A stretch of 64,000 bases of DNA from Petasospora fabianii (taxonomy: Eukaryota > Ascomycota > Saccharomycetes > Phaffomycetales > Wickerhamomycetaceae), in contig CP048715.1 in assembly GCA_022641835.1 (NCBI GenBank), forward strand, positions 992,001-1,056,000, in the 5' to 3' direction. Below, piece after piece: positions 42,822 through 53,600 of this stretch. Under the pieces are notes generated by a model, which was given only the letters and a program-made list of their open reading frames with translations, was not told where the DNA came from and ran no database searches. The translations under genes were made by a program, and so were the position numbers. Within the stretch, counting starts at the first letter, position 1, and each line of letters opens with the position of its first letter.

Positions 42822-43693
42822 ATGGTATGTTACCAGTTCAATTGAGTTCTCAGATGCTAGAGGGACGCCTTCTTTCAATTGAGTTCTCAGGCGTCCCTCT
42901 GGTACCTGTCGGGTGCCCTTCCTCAACACCGGTACTAACAACTCAATAGGCTAGAAAGTTCTTCGTCGGTGGTAACTTCAAACTTAACGGATCCAAGACC
43001 TCCATCAAGGAGATTGTTGAGCGTCTTAACACTTCTTCCCTCGACCCAAACACTGAGGTTGTCATTTCCCCACCATCTACTTACTTGGACTACACTGTTT
43101 CCCTTGTTAAGACCCCACAGGTTGAAGTTTGTGCTCAGAATGCCTACACAAAGGGTTCTGGTGCCTTCACCGGTGAGATCTCTGTTGATCAGATCAAGGA
43201 TGTTGGTGCCACTTGGGTGCTTCTTGGTCACTCTGAGAGACGTACTTTGTTCAATGAGTCTGACGAGTTTGTCGCTGAAAAGGTTAAGCTTGCCCTTGAG
43301 TCTGGTTTGAAAGTTATCCTTGCCATTGGTGAAACTTTGGAGGAGAGAAAGACTGGTGTCACTGACAAGGTTAATGAGAGACAGCTCTCTGCTGTGATTA
43401 AGCTCGTTAAGGACTGGTCTAACATTGTCATTGCCTATGAGCCAGTTTGGGCTATTGGTACCGGTTTGGCTGCTACTCCAGAGGATGCTCAGGAGACTCA
43501 CAAGAACATTAGAACTTTCTTGAAGAAGGAACTTGGTGATGAAGTTGCTGAGGCTACTAGAATCCTTTACGGTGGTTCCGCTAACGGTAAGAATGCTCCA
43601 ACTTTTAAAGACAAGCCAGATGTTGATGGTTTCCTCGTTGGTGGTGCCTCTCTCAAGCCAGAGTTTGTTGACATTATCAACTCTAGACAGTAA
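42822..43693 (+). CDS. TPI1: Triosephosphate isomerase
   Basis: A 248-aa glycolytic enzyme interconverting dihydroxyacetone phosphate and glyceraldehyde-3-phosphate. Exon 1 is the ATG alone (42822..42824), followed by a 125-nt intron (GTATGT ... TACTAACAACTCAATAG) and exon 2 (42950..43693). Spliced start: [17 protein letters not shown] with catalytic K12. H95 is in LLGHSERR and the general base glutamate in [11 protein letters not shown]. The phosphate-binding loops [10 protein letters not shown] and GFLVGGASL are intact. Codon bias is extreme, as expected for this enzyme. The intron contains a large hairpin, listed separately. Confidence 0.97.
42837..42900 (+). other. Repeat-hairpin element inside the TPI1 intron
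   Basis: A 17-bp perfect direct repeat (TTCAATTGAGTTCTCAG at 42837-42853 and 42874-42890) is combined with a perfect 11-bp inverted repeat (AGAGGGACGCC at 42859-42869, GGCGTCCCTCT at 42890-42900; 20-nt loop). Four further pairs, including G-T wobbles, may extend the stem to 42904. It occupies about half the intron between the 5' site and the branch site. Confidence 0.85.
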
Positions 43694-44018
43694 GATCTAA
43701 GCTCTCCTCCACTTTTTGCAGCGGGGCTGTTGATCAATCAAGTTGTACTCACGTAAACGACTTATGAAATGTACGTATGGAAATGGTTTAGACTACATGT
43801 AAAACACTCTGAAATAGACAACTTTTGTGAATCATTGATCAAAACAACATGCAAATCTCATAAACTCTTTTCTCTTTTCTTCTGAAAACCATGCAAACTA
43901 AACATTATAAGGATAAAATCAACCCAATTTGAACTAAGCAATAATGAAATAACAAGAAGCAATTAACAACTAAACCAAACATGCAAAAATCATATCAACA
44001 TCAAGCATAACAACATGT
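43694..44018. other. Convergent 3' region of TPI1 and the Q-rich gene
   Basis: 325 bp between convergent genes, A-rich and without a recognisable feature. Confidence 0.4.
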
Positions 44019-44897
44019 TTAATGAGTCATATCCTCTTCATCTTCTAATGGAGTACCACTTAACGTCAATGGAGTCATTGGTACTTGTTCACCAGGGATC
44101 GGTGTTAAGAAAGGACTCATATTCCCCGTAACAAGTGGTGCCGGTTGTGATGGTTGTTGTTGTGACTGTTGTTGTAACTGTTGAACACCAGTATTTGAGT
44201 TATGTCTCGGCATATTTGGGAATGCATGACGTTGTTGTTGTAATGAATTAGGTAATTGTTGTTGTGAAAGGAAGAAACCAGATGGAGAATTGGCAAGTGA
44301 TGTTGGTCCAAATGTTGGGGTATCAGGGGTCATACCATTATGATTATTGATTGGAATAGGTTGTTGTGGGAATTGTTGTGATGTACGACGAGATTGAGCA
44401 TATGAACTATTGTTATAGTACTGTTGATGACGTTGTTGGTGAATTTGGAAAGGTGCAGTTCTTGCAGTAGATGAGAATGACGTTTGACGGGACATAGACT
44501 TACGCTTCAGTTCATTTGGAGAAGTCATGAGATCCAAGTTGTCACGATTCAAAGAAAGAAGTGAGATGGTCGAAAGACTAGGAAGAAGTCTTCCCGAAGA
44601 CGCATCGATAGAAGTGGCTAAAAGGTTTGGAGATACGAGTGGTGTACTATCGTTCCTCGTTGACACGTCGTACTCCTCATCATCAATGATAGCATTCTCG
44701 GCAGAGTTGACATAGGACTGATACGACGTCTGCAAACCAATGACTCTGTGTGCACCGATCGAAGATGTCGAAGAGCTTGTTGAGGCGTGACGGCTCTTCG
44801 GTGTCATTGTTGTTATTGGCTTGAGTGTCAACTGTGCAAATGGGGAAACTGCGTCCTTGCTAGTGGAGTTTGCAAGCGTCTTGAACGGAGTGTTCAT
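44019..44897 (-). CDS. Uncharacterised Q/S/T-rich protein with many SP/TP sites
   Basis: I do not recognise this 292-aa protein. It is mostly disordered: an S/T-rich N-terminal half (TMTPKSR, SSTSSIGAHR), an acidic patch (IIDDEEYDV), a basic block KRKSMSRQTSF near residue 132 (basophilic-kinase-like RQTS site), then glutamine runs, and a C-terminus dense in proline-directed sites (MTPDTPTF, MSPFLTPIPG, VPMTPLTLSGTP). At least nine SP or TP sites suggest control by cyclin-dependent or MAP kinase. The spacing of LTP/MTP motifs recalls small cell-cycle regulators, but no family motif is present. The frame is open and compositionally coherent, so it is likely real. Confidence 0.6.
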   Translation of the reverse strand: MNTPFKTLANSTSKDAVSPFAQLTLKPITTMTPKSRHASTSSSTSSIGAHRVIGLQTSYQSYVNSAENAIIDDEEYDVSTRNDSTPLVSPNLLATSIDASSGRLLPSLSTISLLSLNRDNLDLMTSPNELKRKSMSRQTSFSSTARTAPFQIHQQRHQQYYNNSSYAQSRRTSQQFPQQPIPINNHNGMTPDTPTFGPTSLANSPSGFFLSQQQLPNSLQQQRHAFPNMPRHNSNTGVQQLQQQSQQQPSQPAPLVTGNMSPFLTPIPGEQVPMTPLTLSGTPLEDEEDMTH

Positions 44898-45783
44898 GTG
44901 ATTTTTTGTCCGTTTGTCGCTTGTTTTGATGGTGTAAAAGGTGTTTACCAGGGAAAGGACTGGTTTCTTTTGGTGTTATGGGGTGCTTTGGTTGGTTAAA
45001 AGAGCAAAATTTAACAATGTATGGGTGACATTTTTCTGTTTAGGTCAATTTTTTTTTTCATGACCCAAATAAAATAAAAAATTAAAAAAAATAAAATAAA
45101 AAATAAAATAAAAAATAATAAAAAATGAAATAAATAAAAATGAAATAAATAAAAAATAAAAAATAAAATAAATAAAAAAAAATAATAATAATAATAAAAT
45201 AATAAAAAAAAATAATAAAAAATAAAAAAAAACGCGAGATATATGTGGAGTAAAAGCGAGGAGATTGAACTGTATGTTAGTCTCTATATTCTTTACTTTA
45301 TATGACACTTGGTGACACTTGATGGATCATTTGCTATAGATAACCTGTCAGATCAATAGAACAGGAAATTCTTCCCATATAAACCCCTTCTCTTTAGTGA
45401 TAAAAGTGTCGTGTGCAAATTGTAGATTTCTTAAATTGAATTAAACCCGATCTAAATTTCCAAAACAAATCATATTACTACTTCCAATATAACTCTGTGT
45501 TTTAGTAATAATAGAGTATATCTTGTTTGATTTCTAAAGTTGGTCACTCTTAAAAGATCATCTTGAACTGGTATTGCTTTTATGTGTTCAATCTTTCACT
45601 GGTGTGATATATCAATATATATCTTATTTGCAACCAGGTATAATTTTTTTTCATCCCTCGTCAGCTAAGTGAATTGAAAGATGATGAAGTACTTAGGGAG
45701 ATACAATATGCTATAAATTTCTAGTTCACTAATTATTATACAGTGCTCTACATAAGATATATTACATTCATCAATTCAATGGT
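44898..45783. other. Intergenic region with a long A/T tract
   Basis: 886 bp between the 5' end of the Q-rich gene and the 3' end of TRM7. It contains the A-rich tract at 45067-45232 and AT-rich flanks with TATA-like motifs. No gene was recognised. Confidence 0.45.
45067..45232 (+). repeat. 166-bp A/T low-complexity tract
   Basis: Nearly pure A on the plus strand with single Ts (AAAATAAAATAA-like) and only two Gs. The purine strand bias is almost complete. It is the longest of five such tracts in the window. Confidence 0.85.
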
Positions 45784-46772
45784 TCATCTTCTAATCTCAC
45801 CAGCTCTTTTCAATTCCAATGCCTTTTTATAAGCTGGAGCTGTGGGGCTTTGCACTGGATCCAAACTCACTCTCTTGATACCACTATCTATCGTATAAGT
45901 AGCATCTGAATCATAACTAGAAAGATCACCACAAGCGATAAATGGTGCCACGACTCTTTGCTCTTCTTCATATTCCAAATCATCTTTCAATTCATAACGA
46001 CCAATATTGGCACCTTTAAAGAAATCTTCAGTTGAGACGTTAAGATCCAATGTCGGTTTCCATGTAGAACTTGGTTTATATCCAAGACAAACGATGAATG
46101 CCTCAAGGGAAGTACCTCTAGATGATCTTGGCTTTGCACAAATAACTTTCTCAAATAAGAATCCAAGTTGTGAATACATCAAATCAATATCACGACCTCT
46201 AAAGATCTTAGCCACAAATGAACCACCAGGTCTTAAGAGACACGTTGTTAATTGAAGAGCAGCAAGGATCAGTTGTGCTTGAATGTATTCATCAAGATCG
46301 TGCAATCCGGTAACGTCAGGCGCACCATCACTACACACGAAATCCGCTGGTTCACCACCAAATATATCAAGGATCTTCGAGAGTGTCTTTGGATGTGTGA
46401 TATCTGCCTGTAATGTTGTAACTCCATTGATTGGAGCCATTGGTTGTAGGTCAACAGCGACAATCTTTGGTGCAGAACCCGAGTTGGTAGTTTCTTCTGA
46501 AGATCTCTTCTCAAATAGTTCACGGGATAACACTTGAGACCATGACCCTGGGGCTGCACAGAGATCAACTACTCTGTTAACACCTTTGAATAATTGGAAC
46601 TGATCATTCAGTTGTAGAAGCTTAAATGCAGATCTAGCTCTCCATCCTTCTTCCTTAGCCTTTCTGTACACTGTGTTAACTTATTGTCCCAGAGAGCAAA
46701 ATAAAAACGAAAAAAAAACATCCTCACATACCTATAGTACAAGTCTCTCTTGTCTTTACTACTTTTACCCAT
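45784..46772 (-). CDS. TRM7: tRNA 2'-O-ribose methyltransferase (FtsJ family)
   Basis: Trm7 methylates the 2'-O-ribose of anticodon-loop nucleotides 32 and 34 of several tRNAs, using SAM. Exons 46732..46772 and 45784..46663 give 306 aa. The 68-nt intron begins GTATGT and ends GTTAACACAGTGTACAG; the second AG must be used, since only it gives [20 protein letters not shown]. Motifs: K-D-K-E type catalytic set with the first lysine in [12 protein letters not shown] loop [18 protein letters not shown]-like [12 protein letters not shown], and [11 protein letters not shown]. The branch site TTAAC is a variant of the usual CTAAC. Length matches yeast Trm7 (310 aa). Confidence 0.93.
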
Positions 46773-47017
46773 CTTAACAATAGATATAATCAACTTTATC
46801 CCCAGTATTTGATACCTCAAGAGATCATCTCAAACTTTTTTTAACCAAGAGGAAAAAGAAGAACCCTCGGAAGTCACATCCACCTTGATGCCCTCGGAAT
46901 TCTAACGCTCAAGCTACTGAAAAATTCCGGACACTTTTGTCTCTTGGTGGATGGTTTTGAGAGTTGTTTTTGCTATAGATAAAGATCATTTGAAGAGTTT
47001 GTATCTGTCATTTAACA

Positions 47018-47803
47018 ATGCTGAGAAACGTCACAAGAGTGAGCACACGCTGTTTTTCTACGAGTCTAAGGGTTTCCCAGGAGGCGATTAAGCCATCTTC
47101 TTCACCAATCACCCCATCCGCATCCACTACCACCACGGCGACTGCTTCACAAGTTAAATACGATCCACAGGTATTCACTCCAGAAGAGGTACTTGAAACC
47201 ACTAAAACCCCATTGCCTATTAGTGTGGAATTAAACTACTACGCCCCTTTGAGACATAAGAAACGTTATGGTGATCTCGTTGCTGAAATCCAGTTACGTG
47301 CGTACGATCATGAGAACTTGGACTTCTTTGGTGATTTCGCATTGAGAGCAGCTTATTACCTTGATATTCCAGCTAGTGGAGTCGTTCCACTTCCTACGAA
47401 AAGAGAAAGATGGACTGTGATTAGAGCACCGTTCGTTCATGCTAAATCTAAAGAGAATTTCTTGAGATTAACACATAAGAGAGTCATTAAGGCTTATGAT
47501 GCTACACCGGAAGTTATTGACCTATGGGTGTCATACCTCGCCAAACACAGTAATTCTGGTGTCGGTATTAAAGTGACGACGTACCAACGTGAGTCTGTTA
47601 ACCTTGTTGAGGAGCTTGATAAGACAGATTTGTCTAAATTGACAGATTTGAATATCGAGGATGAATCCTTGGGTGGTCAAGGTTCACACAACGTCGCTAT
47701 TGCTAAGAGAGTTCAAGAGTTGCTCAATGATCCTGTGTTTAAGAGACATTTGAAGACTGAGAATGTGGAGGGTCAAAAGGAGAACAAGCAGGTTGAACAG
47801 TAA
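47018..47803 (+). CDS. RSM10: Mitochondrial small-subunit ribosomal protein uS10m
   Basis: A 261-aa mitochondrial ribosomal protein. A cleavable presequence is evident ([20 protein letters not shown]). The uS10 fold spans about residues 85-190: [40 protein letters not shown], then [20 protein letters not shown]. The protein continues into a fungal-specific C-terminal extension (about residues 190-261). No intron is seen. Confidence 0.92.
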   Translation: MLRNVTRVSTRCFSTSLRVSQEAIKPSSSPITPSASTTTTATASQVKYDPQVFTPEEVLETTKTPLPISVELNYYAPLRHKKRYGDLVAEIQLRAYDHENLDFFGDFALRAAYYLDIPASGVVPLPTKRERWTVIRAPFVHAKSKENFLRLTHKRVIKAYDATPEVIDLWVSYLAKHSNSGVGIKVTTYQRESVNLVEELDKTDLSKLTDLNIEDESLGGQGSHNVAIAKRVQELLNDPVFKRHLKTENVEGQKENKQVEQ

Positions 47804-47858
47804 GTCTTTTTGATCTAAAGAATGCATGTACATATATATATACATCAATGTAGCTCTT

Positions 47859-48480
47859 TCAACCATACATATCCCAATCCTCATCTTCTTCTTCATCATC
47901 CTTGGGCAAGTCCACAAACTTCTTCTTCTCAAGCAGATCCTTTCGACACAGGGGACATGTTGAATGTACTTTGAGCCATGGGGCGATACACTCAAGATCA
48001 AACTTGTGTTTACCATCACAAGGGAGTCTAACAACGAGTGGATGTGGATCATCGACAAAATCAGCTGTACAAATGGAGCATGTCATATCAGGTTTGAGTG
48101 ACTTCTTATTAACACGCTCGAGGGAATCGATAAACTCTTGAGATACTCCCTTAACCTCCTTTTGTTGTTCGAGCTGTTCTAAAAGTGATTCTTGGATAGG
48201 AAGCCCCTCAAGCGTCTCTAACGCACGCGTGAACTGCTCGAGAGGGACATTAGCACCAGAAGGGGAGAAGTGTAACTCAGCAGAGTTGTCAGTTTCCGCA
48301 AAGAATCCCTGAAGAAGGGTGGCGAGTGTTTGGTGTGGCCGACGATGCTGCTCATGATCCGGGGCTCGCTCCGTGTGTTGTGACTGGATATTGTGCTCGT
48401 CTGTGAAGGGGAAAATTAGTACTTGTTGATTGCAGTATCAGAGACTAAGAGGGAAACTACTGACCTTCGTAAGTGGACAT
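47859..48480 (-). CDS. RING-H2 protein, ortholog of yeast YBR062C
   Basis: A 185-aa putative E3 ubiquitin ligase. Exon 1 is 16 nt (48465..48480) and exon 2 is 47859..48400. The 64-nt intron has an unusual GTCAGT donor, TACTAAT branch and TTCACAG acceptor. The spliced start MSTYEDEHNIQSQ and the end EEEDEDWDMYG both mirror YBR062C (MSTYEEEHG..., EEDWGMYG), whose gene also has an intron just after MSTYE. The C-terminal RING-H2 reads CSICTADFVDDPHPLVVRLP, DGKHKFDLECIAPWL and STCPLCRKDL, with all eight metal ligands present. The YBR062C-like partner proteins are not known to me. Confidence 0.88.
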
Positions 48481-48502
48481 TGAGAGAATGGAGTCGAGAG
48501 CT

Positions 48503-48529
48503 AGAGAGAGAGAGAGAGAGAGAGAGAGA
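48503..48529 (+). repeat. (AG)n dinucleotide run
   Basis: About 13 AG units just upstream of the RING gene start, in its minus-strand promoter or leader. A CT-rich counterpart lies at 49873-49890 upstream of ECM2. Confidence 0.85.
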
Positions 48530-48679
48530 TACAAAGAGAGCATTACATAATCTCCTCAGATCTTCCGCGCTCGAGTGTCTCTCTCAATATATATCTCTCT
48601 CTCTTGTGCTAATGTGTTATTACTATTAACTAACGTCTAGTGGCTATAGTCCTCTTAATGATATAACATTAATTCATAA

Positions 48680-49726
48680 CTATAACTCAAAGTTCTTCGA
48701 GGTTGATTTGTAAGAAGTCTTGGATGGTGTTTCCTTTCTCACGCTTAACTTAGGCTCAGACTGCTCACTTGTTGAAGCTGGAGCTTCAATAGCTTTCTTC
48801 TTATCAGACTTTTGGATAGTACCATCCCTCGAAAGCTTCTTCATTACCTTAGACACAATCGATCCAATTTTCAACTTCTCAGCATTGGTAGATCCCAATG
48901 GCCTTTCCTTTCCCCAACATACCCTCAATGGGATGTTCTCTATAACAATTATACCGGCACCAGATGTATCCTTCTTCTGTGATTCTAAGATAGTCTTAGC
49001 AGCTGTCTCAGCATCACTTCTCTTTGTGAAAGTGATAAACCCACATCTAGCTCTCTGTTGGCAATTGAAAGACTTGACATGTCCAAATTTCTCGAAGTAA
49101 TCCGTTATCTTGTATTCTGCCAAGGACTCATCAATGCCAAACACAAACAACGTCTTCAACTCAACATCCTCAGGAACATTAAGCGAACCATTAAAAGGAA
49201 GCTTACTCACAATCTTTGTGACATCAACTTTTTCAATATGTGCCGGCAGGGCCTTGTTTTCCTCTCTTTTCTTTGTCAAGTTCTTACCCTTATTTTGACT
49301 CATTGCCAATTTGGTCAAGATCTCTCTAGCCTTATCAGCATCACTCGTGACAGCAGCACCTCCAATACTTTCAAACCGATCACTATTATTTGCCACAAAC
49401 AACTTACTCACTTCGTTCTTCGGACCTTCACTCCCCTCAACGTGAATACCAGCCATCCTAAGTGCTGCATCTCGAAGTTGGATTGGGATACCATAAGTCA
49501 GATCAAGGAGACAAGATTGACAACAGTTTCGTTGTTTGGCACACGTAAGACATATAACTGTATGCTTAAAAGGACCATTGCGTACCGGTGCCCATTTGAA
49601 CACTGTGAATGGTCTTGTACAGAATTTACACTCGAGCCCCGAGGTTTCTCGTATCATGCGGAGGTATGGATTCGGTCCAAGACATGTCTCGCAAACGGCG
49701 GGCACTTCTTCTTCTTGTGTCGACAT
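48680..49726 (-). CDS. ECM2: Pre-mRNA splicing factor Ecm2/Slt11
   Basis: A 348-aa spliceosome protein that helps shape the U2/U6 catalytic core. N-terminal zinc-binding region: PAVCETCLGPNPYLRM, GLECKFCTRPFTVFKW, CLTCAKQRNCCQSCLLDLTY. C-terminal RRM: KTLFVFGIDESLAEYKITDY with RCGFITFTKRSDAETA, followed by a basic tail. The same architecture is found in human RBM22. The start at 49726 (MSTQEEEV) is chosen because the upstream in-frame stretch to 49954 is a low-complexity H/T/R leader read from repeats. Its functional partner Cwc2 is also in this window, at 61.5 kb. Confidence 0.93.
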   Translation of the reverse strand: MSTQEEEVPAVCETCLGPNPYLRMIRETSGLECKFCTRPFTVFKWAPVRNGPFKHTVICLTCAKQRNCCQSCLLDLTYGIPIQLRDAALRMAGIHVEGSEGPKNEVSKLFVANNSDRFESIGGAAVTSDADKAREILTKLAMSQNKGKNLTKKREENKALPAHIEKVDVTKIVSKLPFNGSLNVPEDVELKTLFVFGIDESLAEYKITDYFEKFGHVKSFNCQQRARCGFITFTKRSDAETAAKTILESQKKDTSGAGIIVIENIPLRVCWGKERPLGSTNAEKLKIGSIVSKVMKKLSRDGTIQKSDKKKAIEAPASTSEQSEPKLSVRKETPSKTSYKSTSKNFEL

Positions 49727-50621
49727 CGTTTTGTGATATGTGTGTAGATGTATATGATGTGTTTGAGTCTGTCTTGGATCAGATGGGCTGTGGTGGGCGT
49801 GCGTAGTTGTGTCCAAGAGTGGTGGCGTAGTGTATGTTAATACTTTGTTTTCAATTTTTGAGATGAGCTTTCTCTCTCTCTCTCTCTTGGGACGAATAAG
49901 TGTATTCAATCTAACGAACATTCTACAGAGTGACAAGATTATTACGAACGACATATAATTTAGATACTATAAAGCATTACTATTAACAAGACATGTTAGT
50001 ACTCTTATTCTGCGCTTGCAAAATCTAACCAGGTCATCATCCTCATAAAGAGAACCTCAATCAAGCACAGTCCATCAGGGTTAAAAAGCATGATATAATC
50101 CGCATGGCGTCCTAGGATGAAGAAATTCAAAGTTGTTGTTGTCAAGGTTTTCATCAGCTGGATGTGTCTTGTTCAAGATATGTTCTCTGTCCACTATATA
50201 GTAGGACCAGGATGATGTGGCTAATGGTAGTAAATACATACACTTCAGAGAGTTCCCAACCGTGGTTGGAAGAGCAAGCAGAGCATCGTCTGATACTGCA
50301 GAAGCTCTTCCAACAGCACGGTAGTTGTCAATATCGGTTGACACTGTGAAAGATGATGATATGTGTGCTAAGAGAAGGAAAGAGAATAAAAAAACTGAGA
50401 ATAAAAATGAGCGAAGAAAAAAAAAAAAAACAAAAAAAATAAAAAACTTAGTGGTGTTCAGGTGTTTCTAACACCCGGTTAGGGCAACGTTTTGTTTCTC
50501 GGAAAGCTGTTAGCGGTAGATAACGACCAACGACAATTTTAGCATCTTTTAACATCTCTTAGCTCAACAACAACTTCTTGAAGGGTCTACAGTTTCAGTA
50601 ATCAAGACTGTTGACACCAAC
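49727..50621. other. ECM2/YPK9 divergent intergenic region
   Basis: 895 bp. It holds a CT run (49873-49890), an A-rich tract at 50418-50449 and the two divergent promoters. Minus-strand open stretches at 50081-50344, in two overlapping frames, look mildly protein-like but have no ATG, no consensus intron and no family resemblance. I leave them unannotated. Confidence 0.4.
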
Positions 50622-53600
50622 ATGGCGGGTCGTAACAGTGTTGCAAATAGTCACGTGAGCTCACGGCGTTCTTCGTCCATTCTCAGACCGGCAAGTATCC
50701 TCCAGCAACATGACCCAACTGAGAACAATACAGAGATGTTTGATGGTGCAGCCAATGAGATCATTCCTTCATCCATATCTTCGTTTCATCATGCTCACCA
50801 TTTTGGACATAGGGATTCTGTAGGGTCCGTGCCGAGCTCTGCGGCGTCCTCAATGCGTCGTGGTAGACTGGGGCCTCATCTCTCACAATCACCAGCTGAG
50901 ATGCACAGTCTAACAAGAATGAACTCTCGTTCAAGATCTAGATCCAGATCCGTTGATCATTTCAACTTCTTTGACCCAGAAGACGTTGAGGCTGCACAAG
51001 GTGCGTCCACTATGGACGAAGATGTTGACTATGATACCAATTGGGATGATGAATACAGACGTGGTAGTGTCACAAGTATGAGCGTTCAGGATTATGGTTC
51101 CATTGATAGAGTACGCACAAACTCAACATATGCATACAGAGACCGTGTTCCAAGTGATGCAAGTAGAGCATTGCTCGATGATGATGAGATGAGTACCGAT
51201 AGGGAAGATGAAGATACAAGTGACATTGGACCAACTCCATCCAATGGACAAACTTTCCCACAAGAAGTTGACCCGGCATTACACGAACATTACTTCCCTA
51301 ATTATCCAACCAGTATCAAGTTCCAGAGATTCTACATTGCAGAGGAGGATCTTGTGCTCGCCATTGCTGGTTACAAGACACACAAGGTGAGACTTCAGCT
51401 TTATTATCTCTTTTGCATCCTTACATTCGGTCTCGGATATCTTATTCTAAGATGGTTACCAAAGTATAAATTTGCATTCTATGGTGCTGCTGCCCCGCTT
51501 GGTAAAGCTGAATGGGTTGTCATTGAAACCGAGTATGGTGAACTCAGCGTCGTTGATGTGCATAGACAGTGGTACAATAGACCGCTTTCCACGATCATGA
51601 ACGTTCCACATTTGGATATTGAAAGCACACAGGGAAGTGGTTCTGGCTCCAATTCTTCGGGACTCAATCTCAACTTGGATCCAATCATTCCAATCCTGAT
51701 CTCATTCGAGTACAGATACTTGAAACTTTACTACTCTCCAGTTGAAGACATTTACAAAACCAACACTAATTGGGTAGACTACTCATGGCATACACGCTCA
51801 AAGGAAGGTCTCACCACTGATGCATACGAAGACAGAAATCTTGTATTCAGTCAGAACTCTCTTGATCTTAAGGAGAAAACAGTGGGTCAACTTCTTGTAG
51901 ATGAAGTTTTGCACCCATTCTACATGTTTCAGGTATTCTCCATTATTCTTTGGGCATTTGACGAGTATTACTACTATGCAGCTTGTATCTTCCTCATCTC
52001 CATTGCATCCATCATCAACACTCTCATCGAGACCAAGTCTACGATGAAGAGGCTCACAGAACTGTCGCATTTCCAATGCACAGTGCGTGTTTGGAGAAAT
52101 GGCTTCTGGAAGGAGACAACATCGCATGACCTCGTCCCAGGTGATGTGTACGAAGTGTCAGATCCATCTCTCAACACTGTTCCTTGTGACTCGGTACTTC
52201 TTTCCGGTGATGCCATCCTTAATGAATCCATGCTCACCGGTGAATCTGTCCCAGTGTCAAAACTTCCAGCAACTTCAGAGACTCTTGAGCACCTTCTTGA
52301 AGGCGGTTCCAATATGTCCTCTCTCCTTGCCAAATCATACTTGTTTAATGGAACAAAGATCATTCGTGTTCGCCACACAGCATCAGATCCAGCTCTTGCC
52401 CTCGTTACCCGTACAGGATTCTCCACTACTAAAGGTGCACTCCTCCGTTCAATGCTCTTCCCAAAGCCTGCAGGTTTCAAGTTTTACGAAGATTCATTCA
52501 AGTACATCGGATTCATGTTTCTCATTGCCTGTTTCGGTTTCGTTTTCTCCACTATTAACTTCATCAAGCTTGGCCTTAGTTATAGAATTATCATCCTCAG
52601 GGCATTGGACATCATCACCATCGTCGTGCCTCCTGCGCTTCCAGCTACACTCACAATCGGTACCAGTTTTGCCCTGTCCAGATTGAGAAAGAAGGAGATT
52701 TTCTGTATCGCTCCAACGAGAGTCAATGTCGGTGGTAAGCTTGATGTCATGTGCTTTGACAAGACTGGTACTCTCACTGAAGATGGATTAGATGTCTATG
52801 GTGTCCATTCTGCTAAAAACTTTGATAAGTTGACCAAGAATGTGAATGAGTTGGATTCCAAGATGATCCAGGCCCTCGTATCCTGTCATTCTCTGAGAGT
52901 TGTTGACGGTGAACTTATGGGTGATCCGCTCGATTATAAGATGTTTGAATTCACTGGTTGGAACTATGAGGAGGAGTTTGGTGGGTTCAGCTCGTTAAAT
53001 GAGAGCAGAAACGATGAGGATATATTGCCTGAAAACACTGGTATCTCTCCATCAGTGGTCTATCCTTCTGGTGATAAGAGCAAGATGCTGGGTATCTTGA
53101 AATCTTTTGAGTTTGTTTCTGAGTTGAGAAGAATGAGTGTCGTTGTCAAATGTGAGTCCAACTTCCATGTCTTGACTAAAGGAGCACCAGAGGTGATCAA
53201 GGAGATTTGTGATGAGAGAACATTCCCACAAAACTACGAAGAGTTACTTCATCACTATACACACAATGGTTACAGAGTCATCGCATGTGCTGGTAAACCA
53301 TTGAAGAAGAACACTTGGCTCTACTCTCAGAAGATTAGTAGAAATGAGGCTGAATCAGGTTTGCAATTCTTAGGTTTCATTGTCTTTGAGAACAGACTCA
53401 AACCATCCACCACTGGCGTCCTCACTGAGTTGAGAAGAGCTAACTTGAGAACAGTCATGTGCACTGGTGATAACCTCCTCACTGCCATTTCCGTCGGTCG
53501 TGAGTGCGGTCTTGTCGAAGAAGATCTCATTTTTGTCCCACATTTCACTGAATCTGGTATTGAGTGGCATGAAATTGATAACGATGAGATGGTGTTGGAC

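Noticed and set aside
50081-50344. Small minus-strand gene between ECM2 and YPK9
   Set aside because: There is no ATG in frame. The only GTATGT...TAG pair lacks a branch site, and two frames would have to be combined. No family match.
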